From Clarkia xantiana subsp. parviflora (taxonomy: Eukaryota; Streptophyta; Magnoliopsida; Myrtales; Onagraceae): a stretch of 64,000 nt of DNA. The stretch is taken from NCBI GenBank assembly GCA_036873135.1, contig JAPTYO010000009.1, forward strand, positions 29,781,756 to 29,845,755, read 5' to 3'. Positions 41,676 through 54,006 of this stretch are shown one piece after another (the stretch's first letter is position 1; every line of letters begins with the position of its first letter). The position numbers and the translations under genes are program-made. A model generated the notes under the pieces. That model saw only the letters and a list, made by a program, of their open reading frames with translations. It did no database searches and was not told the origin of the DNA.

Positions 41676-43379
41676 GGGATTTAAACCAAATTGGTACCTG
41701 GGTTCACAACTCAAAACGAATTGGTACATCCACTAAATTTTGTTGCTTTTTAGTACCTGAGTTATCCTGGGTGTTGCACCGTTAGAATTTCTGATTAAAA
41801 TTAACAGAATCCCATTTTTGGCCATGAAAAGACCAAAATACCATTTTTGCATAATAGTTACATAATAGCAACTCAAAACTTTGGAACCCAATATCTCACT
41901 CATTTCTTCATCTTTTTGGATGAATTTCTTTTTGAAACCGCATAACTTTTCGAGATCTATGCAACCCAAATAGTGTAAAGTGATTTTCCCAGTTTTATTT
42001 CAATAAACATCATTTTCCATGTTAATTCATTCTTTTTTGTATCAAATTCCACCGCATTCTAACATTTATCACCCTTGATCACCCACTTTTTTTTTACTAA
42101 TTGGATTCCAATACTACAATCAAACCGTTGCTCTTGGATTCCAACACTTGCGTTTAAGAAAAAAAATTGATGTTATACCTTTCATCCAAAAGAAAACCAA
42201 AAATAAAAGTTTGTCCAACTAATTGTTATGCAATCTATAACTTACTGGAATTTTTCTTGATGTCTCCAATAAACTATACTGGTGTGTCTCTAAATCAATA
42301 AATGTTACTGCAAGAGAACATATGGATCTTAGATAGATAAATATGTTTCATACTTGAAGTAGAACAATAGGAAAAGTATTGTTAAGGGTATTGGGAGAAC
42401 TTTTATAATGGACACCAAGAAGAAATAGTTCATTTTCCCATTTAATCTACATGTGGAAATTGATATTCTCAGTATCCCGAGGGATGACCATAATGTGAGA
42501 AAAAAAGATGAACTGACATTAACAAAACCACACAAATAATTTTTACCATTATGTGGTTAGAGACAACCAGCAAATTTTCTTTCGAGTTATTGCCAGAAAC
42601 TACTTCCATTTGCAATTTTATGCTGGACCATGTCAAGCTTTTAAAATCGAAGACCTGCAAAACTGGTCAATTTTTCAGCATGTCCACAAAATATATAAGC
42701 AAAAAATTAGTAGATTATCATGCTAAGATCCATATGTTCTCTTGCAGTGACATTTATTGATTCAGAGACACACCAGTATAGTTTATTGGAGACATCAAGA
42801 AAAATTCCAGTAAGTTATAGATTGCATAATAATTAATTCGACAGACTTTCGTTTTTTATTTTCTATTGATGAAAGGTATAATATCAATTTGGTTCTTAAA
42901 TAGAAGTGTTGGAATCCAAGAGCAACTGTTTGATTGTAGTATTGGAATCAAATTAGTAAAAAAAAGTGGGTGGTCAAGGGTGATAAGTTTTAGAATGCGG
43001 TGGAGTTTGATACAAAAAAAAAATGAATTAACATGGAGAACAGTGTTTATTGGGAAAAAAAATGGGCAAATCACTATACGGCTATTTGGGTTGCATAGAT
43101 CTCGGAAAGTTATGCGGTTTAAAAAAAAATTCGTCCAAAAAGATGAAGAAATGAGTGAGATATTGGGTTCCAAAGTTTTGAGTTGTTATTATGTAGGTAT
43201 TCTGCAAAAAATGTATATAGGTCTTTTCATGCGCAAAAAATGGGATTCTATTAGTTTTAACCAGAAATTCTAACGTTGCAACACCCAGGATAACTCGGGT
43301 ACCAAAAAGCAACAAAATTTAGTGAATGTACCAATTCGTTTTGGGCTGTTAACCCAGATACCAATTTCATTTAAATCCC
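41676..43379. mobile_element. Foldback Mutator-like element 2
   Basis: 1704 bp with inverted arms of about 660 bp each (about 41676-42341 and 42718-43379) around a unique centre of about 375 bp. Ends GGGATTTAAA / TTTAAATCCC. Perfect 9-bp target duplication TTTAACATA (41667-41675 and 43380-43388). The arms share, for example, CTGGTGTGTCTCTAAATCAA and its inverse. No transposase; short frames in the arms are not conserved between the two arms. Confidence 0.88.
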
Positions 43380-43390
43380 TTTAACATATT

Positions 43391-43418
43391 ATATTATATA
43401 TATATATATATATATATA
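43391..43418. repeat. (TA)n microsatellite
   Basis: An uninterrupted TA run follows a short ATATT stretch just past the target duplication of MULE 2. Confidence 0.8.
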
Positions 43419-43517
43419 AATTGTGGATGACCCTCACACCCAATAGCCACCTTCATCTCTAATAGTCACCTTCTTATATGTTAAGAGACATGTCCTTTGA
43501 AACCTTTATATATCTAT

Positions 43518-43886
43518 CTATCTCTTTTGTAGTTCCACTTCTCTCCATCGGCTACCTTTGTAACTGTTGGAAAATGGAAACGTACCAAAAATGATCACCT
43601 CAACTTTCCATGCCCCGTTTGACAACAAAATATAAAATCCACGACCCTTGTTATCCTCCTTTACCAGATGTGGAAACTGTCGACGGTAGACCACAATAGA
43701 GTGGTTGTCACTGCAATCATAAACCCTTAGGAAGTTACGTTGCTCACGATCACCTTCATGAAGATACTTCTCCATCTTTAAAAGCGATGTGGCCATCCTT
43801 CTCTTAGAAAGGTAAGTATAAGAATTACGTACAATCTCTATATGCTTAATTAAGGGCGTATACAGTGTATGAAATGGAGGGACCAA
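43518..43886 (-). CDS. Unrecognised 122-codon ORF
   Basis: Open from ATG to stop on the minus strand, with ordinary amino-acid composition (RNFLRVYDCSDNHSIVVY, KGRGFYILLSNGAWKVEV) in otherwise AT-rich DNA. I see no known domain, no splice extension and no neighbour that hints at a role. It could be a fragment of a host gene or a chance ORF. Confidence 0.25.
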   Translation of the reverse strand: MVPPFHTLYTPLIKHIEIVRNSYTYLSKRRMATSLLKMEKYLHEGDREQRNFLRVYDCSDNHSIVVYRRQFPHLVKEDNKGRGFYILLSNGAWKVEVIIFGTFPFSNSYKGSRWREVELQKR

Positions 43887-43889
43887 TGT

Positions 43890-44782
43890 CCCTCTTTTTT
43901 CAATTTTATTTTTTTAGTAATCTTAATTATTAGGGATTTTTTAATAGTTTAATTAACTAGAGGAAGGAGTAAATATTAGTGTTTTGAAAAGTTAGAAAAG
44001 TAATAAAATAATATTAAAAAATTCATTTTTAACAAAAATGAAATAGAAAAGCGGGTAGAGAGAACAAAACCTATATGGTTAGATTGTGTTTCGGCTCAGT
44101 TCTTCTCTTTATTCATTTTTTAAAATTGTATCCCGTTGTCTAAATCCTAAATACGACACTGAAGGCACTTAACGCTATTTTGTGTGGATCAATTATACAT
44201 TGGGTTTGTACGTAGAGTAGAACATCTATTCCGCTGTCAAAAAAAGTTAAAACGATGGGTGAACAAAACATCACGAAACTGTGATTCTCGATGAGTGTTA
44301 CAAATTTAACTTATGTGAATAGCAGATATAAAGTGGTTGTTCATATTGAACTTCTTAGGATCACATTAATTAAACAAAATTTTAACAAGCGTTACTCAAG
44401 TACGTCCACAACCTCTGTATGCATTTATATCTTTAATAATACTCTGATTATTTGGACTGAAATGTTGTTAATGGTTGATGCATTTATTCGAAATTGGATT
44501 TGATGAGTTTTTCATATATTCTTACGTTTAAAGAGTTGGTCTTAGAGATTATCGAACTCTCTTTTGTTACAAGTGACTTGAGAGCATTTATTCTCTAAGT
44601 GATGATGTTCATTTATTTACCTGATACAAATGTAAGTGCGCAATACCTATCATTATTGTATTTATCTTCACAAAATTTGAAAAATATCCCCTGGTTTTTA
44701 CATTTAAAAAAAAAACACACTGGCCTCTTGTGCCATACACACATGTTATCTTAATATATGTTCATTGAGTAAATCTTTAAAA
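43890..44782. other. AT-rich DNA, nothing recognised
   Basis: No gene, repeat or element end identified. Confidence 0.4.
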
Positions 44783-44902
44783 TGTGAAATTTCTTGTGAA
44801 ATTTCAATAGAAAGTAAGAAAGAGAAAGTAAATAAACAAATGTATTGGTGCTTGGTGGGACCCTATATCATTTTCTATAGAAATTTCACAGGAAATTTCA
44901 CA
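44783..44902. mobile_element. Small inverted-repeat element (MITE-like)
   Basis: 120 bp with 23-bp terminal inverted repeats that differ at one base. Each TIR contains GTGAAATTTC twice (TGTGAAATTTC and TTGTGAAATTTC). No clear target duplication, so the family is undetermined. Confidence 0.5.
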
Positions 44903-45253
44903 GTTTGTAGCAACACCCATGTTCATTATCTACTTGTTGGGCTTCAGAAGCAATTTCACCATTTAGCGTTTACGCTTGAGTCATTAATTCTAATTATTTT
45001 ATTCATTGGTTGTATTTTACTGCATGAAACATTTTGCATAAGCATCAGATGTGGAACATGGTGGGGAAGCCATCGACAAGGATTAGTCACAGTAGTTGAC
45101 AAACACTAAACTTGGACCAATCTTTAAGTATCCATTTTTTAACACAATTATTATTAAAGTACTGCAGCACTACAACCTTTACTTGATTTTGTTTAGTAAT
45201 CATTATACAATTGATGAAGAAACAACACTCATTTTTTGGGTACATTTATTTTC

Positions 45254-46435
45254 TGAAGCGAGCGATTTTGAACCGTCGGATTTTGGCGTGCGAGTACACT
45301 TTTTTATGTAGAAACGGCGGTTTGTGTAAAACCCATAATAAACTATGGTGTTTGACGGTTTTCAGCAAAATTCATTCGTTTAGAGGGTCAAATTCGCGGT
45401 TTTATGTTTCTGTCGGTCTTTTTGTAATATTTCGGTTTTGTTTAGGATTTTGTTGTTAATTTCGGATTTTTTCATAGGGTTAGGGTTTTAGATCTCTCTA
45501 TTTAAACTCCATTAGCCGTAAGTTATATTCAGTTGATTGATTAATGAAAAAAAATCGAGATTTTCCTCAACTATGCGTCTGAATTTTCGATTTCCCTTGA
45601 ATTTTCGATTTCTGCGCATCTATCAACCATCACGCTGCATCAGATTGGTATCAGAGCCGAAGATCCTGCGCGATGCCGTTCCTTGATTGGCTAGCACCAG
45701 ATCATACCAGAACTGCTACTGTTCTTGATAATCCAATTTATGATGAATATGCTGACGATGATGGCGTCACAGCGTTGATCGACCATCACCCCCACCTTCC
45801 ATGATCCTGGATTCATCATTTCCCCGACCGCCAGGAGTGATTTCGAAGGCCTCATGACCTCTGATTTCGAGTACAAGCCACAAGGAAAATCGACCCCAAT
45901 GTCGGCACCCAGACCACCCTCGAACACCGCTTCGCGTAGGAAAAAATATGCTGATGTGGCTAGGTGTGTTCTTCTTCCTGTTTCATATTACTGGCATTCG
46001 TTGCGCAAGATTCGAGGGCGAATCTTCTCTTCCCCAGAGAGAATGATGTGGGAGATTTTGAAGTGTCGGATTTTGGCGTGCGAGTACACTTTTTTATGTA
46101 GAAACGACAATTTGAGCAAGACCTATAGTAAACTATGAAGTTTGACGGTTTTCAGCCAAATTCCTTCGTTAAGAGGGTCAAATTTGCGGTTTTATATTTA
46201 TGTCGGTCTTTTTTGTAATATTTCAGTTTTGTTTAGGATTTTGTTGTTAATTTCGGATTTTGTCATAGGGTTAGGGTTTTAGATTTCTCTATTTAAACTC
46301 TGTTAGCCACCAGTTACATTCATTTGATTGATTAATGAAAAAAAAAATCGATGTTTTCCTCAACCCTGCGTCTGAATTTCCGTTTTTCCTTGAATTGTCG
46401 ATTTCTGCACATATATCCACCATCATGCTGTATCA
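45254..46435 (+). mobile_element. TRIM-like small LTR element
   Basis: 1182 bp: two 389-bp LTR-like repeats (45254-45642 and 46047-46435) around a 404-bp core. A PBS for initiator tRNA-Met, TGGTATCAGAGCC, at 45646-45658 sets the sense. The LTRs share GGATTTTGGCGTGCGAGTAC and GATTGATTAATGAAAAAAA and are visibly diverged. No 5-bp target duplication found. No gag or pol; a 43-codon frame opens at about 45674 (MPFLDWLAPDH). Confidence 0.75.
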
Positions 46436-46439
46436 ATTA

Positions 46440-46582
46440 CTCGCATAATATGTATATTAAGCATTTGACCCGCGCAATGCGCGATGTTCGATATTTTTTG
46501 TAATAGTTGTTTGCATTTATATTATATATTATTATGTAAATGATATTTTGTAAGTGTTGCGTATTAATTTTATGTGTTTTCC

Positions 46583-46634
<52 letters not shown>

Positions 46635-47324
46635 TATTTTTAATCGATTAATTTAGATATTACGCATGAAAGGCATAGAGATTTATTATTATTTATATAA
46701 GAAAATGAAATATTATTATATTTCATTGTTATACTGTTTTGTTTGCATTATTATCTTATATCTAATAAATCTTTTCAAAAACATTATAAATCTGTATATC
46801 TAACGCATAGGTAGGATAGTGGAAAAAATATTATCGTGAACCATGAACTTCCTGTGGATCTTTATTCCAGTGTAATATTTCATTATCATGGCACAAGCAT
46901 GAGATCACATTGAAAGAAATATGTATGAGTTTCAAATATTAATCCATTAAGTCGTTCGCATACAAAGTATATTTGATCACGAGACAAGAATTCGGCGCTA
47001 AAAAGTTATTGCAAGAACTTCCTCTTTAGTACGTATCAATATTCTTCTGATGATGCAAGTGGTGATGGTGCAATTTAATTTTTTGTATTACATGGAAAAT
47101 ATATGGTTCAGCACGGGATGAAAAAATAATTTAGAGTAGGTTGGACTATCTGGATCTATAGTTTGATGAAAGATTTGATAATTAATACTTAAAGTGGCTA
47201 CTTCAAATTAAGATAAATCAATAAAAATGTTGATTCAAGCTCTTCTGTAAGTGCTAAAAATATTTTTATTTTCAATATGCTCGTTGGATTATCAGCACGT
47301 GCAACGCGCGTGCCCCTTTTCTAG
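46440..47324 (+). mobile_element. Helitron-like non-autonomous element (3' end clear, 5' end uncertain)
   Basis: Ends CTAG at 47321-47324 followed by T, preceded at 9-10 bp by a GC hairpin (GCACGTGCAACGCGCGTGC, 47295-47313): the classic Helitron 3' end. Near the presumed 5' end lies GACCCGCGCAATGCGCG (about 46469), also usual in plant Helitrons. The exact 5' TC was not fixed. An (AT)n run sits at 46588-46632. No Rep/helicase coding. Confidence 0.5.
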
Positions 47325-47874
47325 TATAATAATAAACCTCGAAATAAATGACATGCCTAAGAAATTAAAAGAAAAAATTGTGGGAAACTTAATATTTAAT
47401 TATTTATTATTGCTAGATTTTTATACATAACTTGTATTTTGAAATGTTTCTCCATCATTAATTTTGTAAGTACATTCAAATCGGATTTGAAAGTGTACAT
47501 CAAATGGCAAGTTTGGTATGAATGAATAAGTAAATTTAAATTAAGAACACAAGTAAATTTTATGTAAGAAATAATTTACTACTTCCTTTTTTATAATGAT
47601 AGTCTTATGAATATATGTAACAAGGGAACCAAACAATATATATGAAATAATTTTCTACTTCCTTTTCCTATCTCGATGCCGTCATTTTCCATTATAAGTA
47701 TATCTTCAAGTTTCTTGAGTGTCTCGTTTCTATTTTTTTTTTTTCTTTTACTATACTTTCTGCTCATATACTAAGTTGAAGGATTAGACGAAGTTCCCCG
47801 TATGAGCAAATGCAACAACACCAACTGCATGCAAGATGTTGCCTAACGGGTAAATGACCTACAAAAGGCAACAT
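47325..47874. other. AT-rich DNA, nothing recognised
   Basis: No gene or element end seen before the target duplication of MULE 3. Confidence 0.4.
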
Positions 47875-47883
47875 TATTAAATA

Positions 47884-48553
47884 GGGTTAAAGGTCCTTTT
47901 GGTACCACATGTTTGCAAAAATTACACTGTTCATACCACTAATATTTTTTCGTACCGAATTGGTACTATATGTTTCCAAATCTTATTGTTTTGGTACCTC
48001 CGTTAGGTTCTGTCAAAAACAGTCGTTAAATGGCATGTGCCATGCACGTGACCCGCCCAAAACTTTCAATTTTGTTACAATTTAGTCCATCTAATACATC
48101 CCTAACTTTTATTTTGTTCAATTTAGTCCTAAAACTTCAAAACCAAACCATTTTCCCAAATTGACCTAGCCGGACTTAGCCTAGGGCTAGGTCCGACCAT
48201 GGGTCATGGTCGCCGGACCCAAGCGACCCCGGCCCAGGGTCGGACCTAGCCCATGGCTAGGTCCGGCTAGGTCAATTTGGGGAAATGGTTTGATTTTGAA
48301 GTTTTAGGACTAAATTGAACAAAATAAAAGTTAGGGATGTATTAGATGGACTAAATTGTAACAAAATTGAAAGTTTTGGGCTGGTCACGTGCATGGCACA
48401 TGCCATTTAACGGCCGTTTTTGACGGAACCCTAACGGAGGTACCAAAACAGTAAGGTTTGGAAACATATGGTACCAATTCGGTACGAAAAAATACTAGTG
48501 GTATGAACATTGTAATTTTTGCAAACATGTGGTACCAAAAGGACCATTAACCC
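47884..48553. mobile_element. Foldback Mutator-like element 3
   Basis: 670 bp, GGGTTAAAGGTCCTTTTGGT at one end and its inverse at the other; the arms pair along nearly the whole length, with a GC-rich centre (GGCCCAGGGTCGGACC). Perfect 9-bp target duplication TATTAAATA (47875-47883 and 48554-48562). Related in termini to the element at 3701. Non-autonomous. Confidence 0.9.
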
Positions 48554-48924
48554 TATTAAATATTCAGATTTTCTTTTTGCCCACAATGAGAGCCGAGGAA
48601 TTATTAGTTAGAAAAATAAAGAAGACAGTTACAAAATGAGGACCTCATTTTCAATGCCACTACAAGAAAACAGGGCATCAGCAACGGACGATCTGTTGGA
48701 AAACTCGTTGGTAAAGCCTTTCACCAACAGAATTTCCAACGGACTGACCGTCTCTGAAAGCCACGCTGGTAAATTTTTTTACCAACAGACTGATATTCCG
48801 TTGGAAATTTCCAACAGAAATCTGTTGAAAAATCTGATGGAAACGACTTATAATTGGCTGGACAATTTTCCAACGAAATATTATCCGTTGGAAACAAAAA
48901 GAACAATTTCCGAATATATCATTT

Positions 48925-49215
48925 TCTTTACGTCGCCGAAGGGTTTTCAGCGACCTAATTAATTACGTCGCCGAAAGGTTTTCAGCGACGTAATTAATTA
49001 CGTCGCCGAAGGGTTTTCAGCGACGTAATTAATTACGTCGCCGAAGGGTTTTCAGCGACCTATTTAATTAGGTCGCTGAAATATTTTCAGCGACGTAATT
49101 ATTACGTCGCCGAAGGGATTTTGGCGACGTAATTATTACGATGACCGAAGAGGTTTTGGCGACGTAATTATTACGTCGCCGAAGAGGTTTTGGTGACGTC
49201 ATTAATTACGTTGCC
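48925..49215. repeat. Tandem repeats in the CACTA left subterminal region
   Basis: About eight copies of a 32-38 bp unit, TTACGTCGCCGAAGGGTTTT + CAGCGACGTAATTA. Each unit can fold on itself because ACGTCGCC and GGCGACGT are complementary. Copies diverge toward the inner end. Confidence 0.85.
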
Positions 49216-50580
49216 GAAGTGTCTTCAGCAAAGAAACACTGAAAAATGCTATTTTTTCTAAATATTTTTTCCAACAGATTTTTATGGATGGTAGTAATCT
49301 ATAATTGCAAATAGACACTTCAAAATAGTACAATCAACCATCATTAACACATTCTCATGTTCATTAGCTAACAGTTCCACAACATATATAAAATACATGT
49401 ACCACAATATTAAACTAACTCTAATAATAGTATATGCTAACAACTAAACAGCAGCAACAGCAGGCAGCAACTAGCAAGTAGGTAGCAGGCAGCAGCTAGT
49501 AAGTAGGCAGCAGCTAGCAGAAGCAAGGAATATCAATATCAAATACTTCAAAGTTTAGACCATAAGGATCCTCCGAAAAGTTGTTTTAGCAACACCGAAG
49601 AAAATAAATATGAGATCTCACCTCGGATACCCAATGCAAAAGACCACTCCAGCTATAATCAATCAGAGTAAGCTCCTACCAAGCTACCAAAGAAAAATTT
49701 AGGAGTCATAATCACCATGAAAGCATTATTAGTAGCTCTTCTAGGGTAAAAAAAGATACAAAAAATCAAGAGTGACATGAAAAAGCTAAAAAGGAAAACG
49801 ATTAGTTCAGAAAAGAATACTTACCCCAAAAGTTCCTCTCTTTTTTTCTTCTTAGAATTTGTGGTTTGATTCAAAGTCAAACATTTTTTAGAGATGGGTC
49901 TTGGTCGTCTTCAGAAATTCCATTATCCAAGTTTTTACTTTTAAGATATCTCCCCAACCGCCCCCTTGACATAAAATAAATATTAACTGATTAAGATTCA
50001 AGTTCGAATGAAAAGTCAAATCTCTACAAGGCTGTCAATGCAGAAGTATCTCAAGGGCCTCGGAATATGAAGCTGACAATCAGAATCTTAGGCTATTTCA
50101 TATACACAATTCTTTCAATTTTTATATGGAAGAAATGAGTTCCAACTTCCTTAGAAACAGATCATTTATGTAGGATAACCACTGAGAGAATATCAAAAGG
50201 CCATAATCAAAATCAAGAATAAATAGATATAACACTAAGTCAAAAATGTCAAAACGGCATTGCAAGGAGAAGAGATAACCCCATCTGCTACAAATTATAA
50301 ACAAAAGAGAAGTGCAAACATTATCATGCAAAATGGAGAATGATCAAGCAAATCCTTCTACTGAAACCTTATTATCGAAAAAACCATAAAATAAGGGTCC
50401 GGTCTGTAGGATTACGGGACCATAATGTTCATGGTTTAATTAAATTATTACCTTATAAGCATTGTAGTCAATTTTTTGTATCAATTTTTTGCACCATTAA
50501 TAGAGACATGCACCGACAAAAAAAAATTCCAAACAGAAAATAAAAAAATATATATAATGAATGAGTCAAACTCATAGTTA
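49216..50580. other. CACTA interior, left part
   Basis: No conserved coding seen. A short AGCAG/CTAGCAAGTAGG minisatellite lies at 49450-49530. Confidence 0.4.
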
Positions 50581-50589
50581 GGGTCTTTT

Positions 50590-51599
50590 CAAACTAACCA
50601 GTAAGATGCTTCCACTCTGGCACAAGCACTTGAACCACATAGCCCACTTCTCGGCGTGCGTGAAAGCTTGCTCATGGTTCACCTTCGTGATCTAATTTCA
50701 AGATTGAATGTATCTATAAATTGGAAATGTCGTCAATGGTTACAAGGGAAGCATGAAATAAGACAGCATAAAAAGATGGTCGTGCTTCAAGCAGACTTAT
50801 GTATACAAAACCAACCTCCTAAACAGAAAAATGCACGAGTTTTTAGTCATTCAAAAAGTTTAGACATGGGAATTTTTTGTAGCATAGTATGAGGGGATTA
50901 ACAGACCTCAAGAAGCTCTTTTGCCTGCCAAACCGAGACATTTGTATTAGCTCCTATGTACTTCAACATTTGCTCTGCTCACTCCACCCTACAGAATTAA
51001 AGAACTTGAGATAGTTTTAGAGGTACGGAAAATGAAAGTCATGCATATCTACATCACCATTGGCAAACATAAACCACTTAGTTATAATTACTTCTAGAGA
51101 AAAAAAAAAGTCAGATGTGTTCTTTCTCAAAAAACATCACATTTTTACATCGATCTTCTAAAATAGTGATACCAACATTGGACCATATCCTCAGGTGGTA
51201 GTTAGCTATCAAAAACTGGTATAAGAGAAGCATAACATTAGACTTGATAATGGAATCTTGGCATATATCTCACCTCCGGAGGCATCCATTCTATCATGAA
51301 GTAAGCTAGAGTCACCATAAATGATCTAACGGCGGCAGAAACTAGAGTGCTTCTAAAGAATTGAGTATTTCCATAGTAAGGCTCACCATAATGTGGAGGA
51401 TAATTCACATCAGCTATTTGTGGTGGACCTGCAAAGTGCAAATCATTAAGTACAATTATATGAGTTTGAAAGAATATGAGGTTATGCTTAATACTTGATC
51501 ATAGAAGATAAAAGAGATACCCATTTCATCATCAAATGCAAGGCAATAGTACCATTCCCACTGTAAAGTGGTCCAATGAAACTTCCTATACCTAATATC
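50590..51599 (-). pseudogene. Captured gene exons inside the CACTA element
   Basis: Minus-strand exon-like pieces with proper splice sites. 51599-51521 (after TTGTAG, before GTATCTC) reads DIRYRKFHWTTLQWEW... and joins in phase with 51428-51274 (after TTTGCAG, before GTGAGAT), which reads PPQIADVNYPPHYGEPYYG ... MIEWMPPE. 50988-50907 (after TGTAG, before GTCTGT) reads EQMLKYIGANTNVSVWQAK but has a TGA and does not keep phase. A further coding-like piece near 50690-50600 reads NHEQAFTHAEKWAMWF. The mixture of good splice sites and disabling changes suggests a transduplicated host gene fragment. I could not identify the parent protein; a CACTA-encoded gene is an alternative. Confidence 0.5.
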
Positions 51600-51819
51600 C
51601 TACAACATGAATTGGAACAATTTAATTTTCTCATCCAATTCACACTTGCAATTAAAACTAGTTCAAAGATCAATGAACATCATACTCACTAGTAAGAAAT
51701 TTTACCCCATTTACACAGAAGAAAATAGAGAGAGTTATCCTAAAAAAATGTTAAAATTCTAAAATTTTATTTTCTAATGACATTTCTGCACTTTCCTTTT
51801 CTCGACACTCAACGCTTCT

Positions 51820-52440
51820 CTAGGGTATATGTGATGTACTGGTGGAATCGGAAGTCCATGAAGATGAGTTTGGACCTGCATGTGAATATGAGAAAGGGAG
51901 AGTACCTAGCAACCTGAAATAAAGTATACCCACGCCTATCGACACTACACAGTCGGATCTGCAACCTCCACGAACGCCGACACTGTTACCGTCGCCGTAT
52001 TCATCAAAGGCGACCCCACCGTCTTCGACTCTACAGTTGTCGTCACCGTTACTTGTTGCTAACACCGCCGCCCATTAAGATCCAAAAGATCTTCTGTTTC
52101 CGTTCAAGATCCAGGAGATCTGCAACCCATCAAGATCCAGGAGATCTTCAACCGTCACCGGCTCCTGCTGCCAACACCGCCGCCACTCAATATCTGCAAA
52201 CCCTAGATCTGCTAGCAACACCGCCGCGGGTAAGAGTTCCAAAGAAGAAAATGGATAAGATGAGGATAATAGAGCCGATATATCAGAGAGAGATGAAAAG
52301 ATAACAGAGAGCTCATAGGGAAAAGATATGGATAATTTGCAAAGGATGAGAGATTATTATTATTTGAGAAATGGAAAAGATAAAAAAGTACGGCAGTGGA
52401 CTTCTTCTAGAAAAAGAATAATCTTCCAAGGGATAGAGAA
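51820..52440. other. CACTA interior, GC-richer leader-like segment
   Basis: An open minus-strand frame starts at 52065 (MLATSNGDDNCRVEDGG) and could be the first exon of the captured gene; on the plus strand AAGATCCAGGAGATCT is repeated at about 52075-52150. Neither is a recognised domain. Confidence 0.3.
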
Positions 52441-52462
52441 ATAACACATTTAAATTACAAAC

Positions 52463-52721
52463 TTTTTTTTTTTTTTTTTGTAAAGAAAGGAACTATGAAG
52501 GTTAGCCGATATTTATTGATTTTATTACACGATACAATCTCAGACACATTTATCGGGAAGTAAACAAAGTGGCGGATCATCTAGCTAAAGGAGCCGTGTA
52601 TTTGGAGCACCGATTTGTTCAACTGCATGAAGTACCAGTGGACCTAGCAAACAGTGTTTTATTCGACATTTGTGGTCATTCAAAGAGTAGACGTGTTATA
52701 TCTAACTCTAACTCTTTGTAG
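52463..52721 (-). mobile_element. LINE (L1-type) fragment with internal inversion
   Basis: Flanked by TTACAAAC (52455-52462 and 52722-52729). On the minus strand it ends in a 3' UTR-like piece and poly(A) (17 T on the plus strand, 52463-52479). The other half is in opposite orientation: on the plus strand 52545-52721 reads YREVNKVADHLAKGAV ... SNSNSL and stop, the C-terminal part of a LINE RNase H. A direct-repeat-flanked insertion with an inverted inner segment is the signature of twin-priming during target-primed reverse transcription. Confidence 0.65.
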
Positions 52722-52969
52722 TTACAAACTTAATCTTGTCAAAGTCATTATTTAATTTTAACAGGTATTTGTTTAATTTAATTTGATATTTCTAAAATGG
52801 AGATTAAATAAATATTTTTTTTTCCTAAAGAGATTAAATAAATATTAATTATCTTAATATAAACGATTATTTACCCGAGTTCGAGCTGTGTTCGAATCTG
52901 AAATTAAGGATTCAGGTCATTTTCATGTTAACATGAAAGTTACGAGACGGGTTCAGGTCATGATTTTGG

Positions 52970-53998
52970 TAGCGCTGAGCAAAAAGTCCAGTAGGACCGG
53001 TCCAGGTCCAGGACCGTCCAAGACCGAACCGATAAGGACCGGTCCGTTTAGGACCGAGTCCATTGGACCTGCTCTTAACGGTCCTTATCGGTCCTGGACT
53101 CGATTAGGTCCGAGACCGTTACAGTCCACGGAGTCCAGGACCGGACCGAATGAAGAAACAGCCCCTGCCCCCTTTTGTGAAGCTCCGCGTCTTGGCCCAT
53201 GTGATGTATACCTAAAGCCCATTTCTTATTTTGGCCATGAAAGCCTATCTCTTTATATATTGAAGAATTGTCATACGGTAAGTCCAAAATTTTGTTTTAT
53301 ATTATTTTAATATCCTTGTGGTAACAAATTAAATAATTATATGAGTTAATTAATTAACATCAAATTGTTTGAAAACGTACATTTTACCTACTCTCCTTTT
53401 CAGACTATCGTTTTCCTATTGTCCAGTAGCTCAAACTTAAACTCACATATACGATACTTAATTTTTTTTAACATACTGAAATTAACAACCCTTGAATTAT
53501 TATAATATTTAAAAAAATTGTATTCTTCAACATTAAAAATCCTAACCCAATCCCTGATTTTTTTTTTATTTGTTACAAAATGAATTAAACAAAATTTTAC
53601 TTAATATTTTAATAAATGAAATAACGTATATAAATATCTAGAAAAGAAATTCTAACTTTTCTAAAAAAATCACAAAAATAGTGATAATTTTTTTTAAAAA
53701 AAATGTTCTTTATTGGTCCTAATGGACTTTTCAGTCCTAATAATCTGAATTAATATTTAAAAAATAATTTCAAATTTTTCTTTAAAAAACTCTATTTAAA
53801 AAAAAAAAAAAGTTTTGGACCGGACCTAACGGTCCAAACGGTCCTGGACCGAAACTAGGACCGTTAAGACCGGGACCGTTTCAAACGGTCCTAACGGTCC
53901 TGGACCGGTCCAGGACCGAAATGAACCTAGTCCGTTTCAAATGGACCTTAACGGTCTTGGACCGGTCCTGGTCCAGGACCGGTCCATGCTCAGCCCTA
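52970..53998. mobile_element. hAT-like non-autonomous element
   Basis: 1029 bp, ends TAGCGCTGAGCA / TGCTCAGCCCTA (imperfect TIR) with perfect 8-bp target duplication GATTTTGG (52962-52969 and 53999-54006). Both subterminal regions (52990-53160 and 53810-53990) are packed with GGACCG / CGGTCC words. A 140-codon plus-strand frame from 52888 merely crosses these repeats. Confidence 0.8.
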
Positions 53999-54006
53999 GA
54001 TTTTGG

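Noticed and set aside
45646..45658. tRNA-like segment TGGTATCAGAGCC, also at 55517 and 62083
   Set aside because: A retroelement primer-binding site complementary to initiator tRNA-Met, not a tRNA gene.
52888..53310. 140-codon plus-strand ORF
   Set aside because: It crosses the boundary of the hAT element and consists largely of GGACCG repeat translation.
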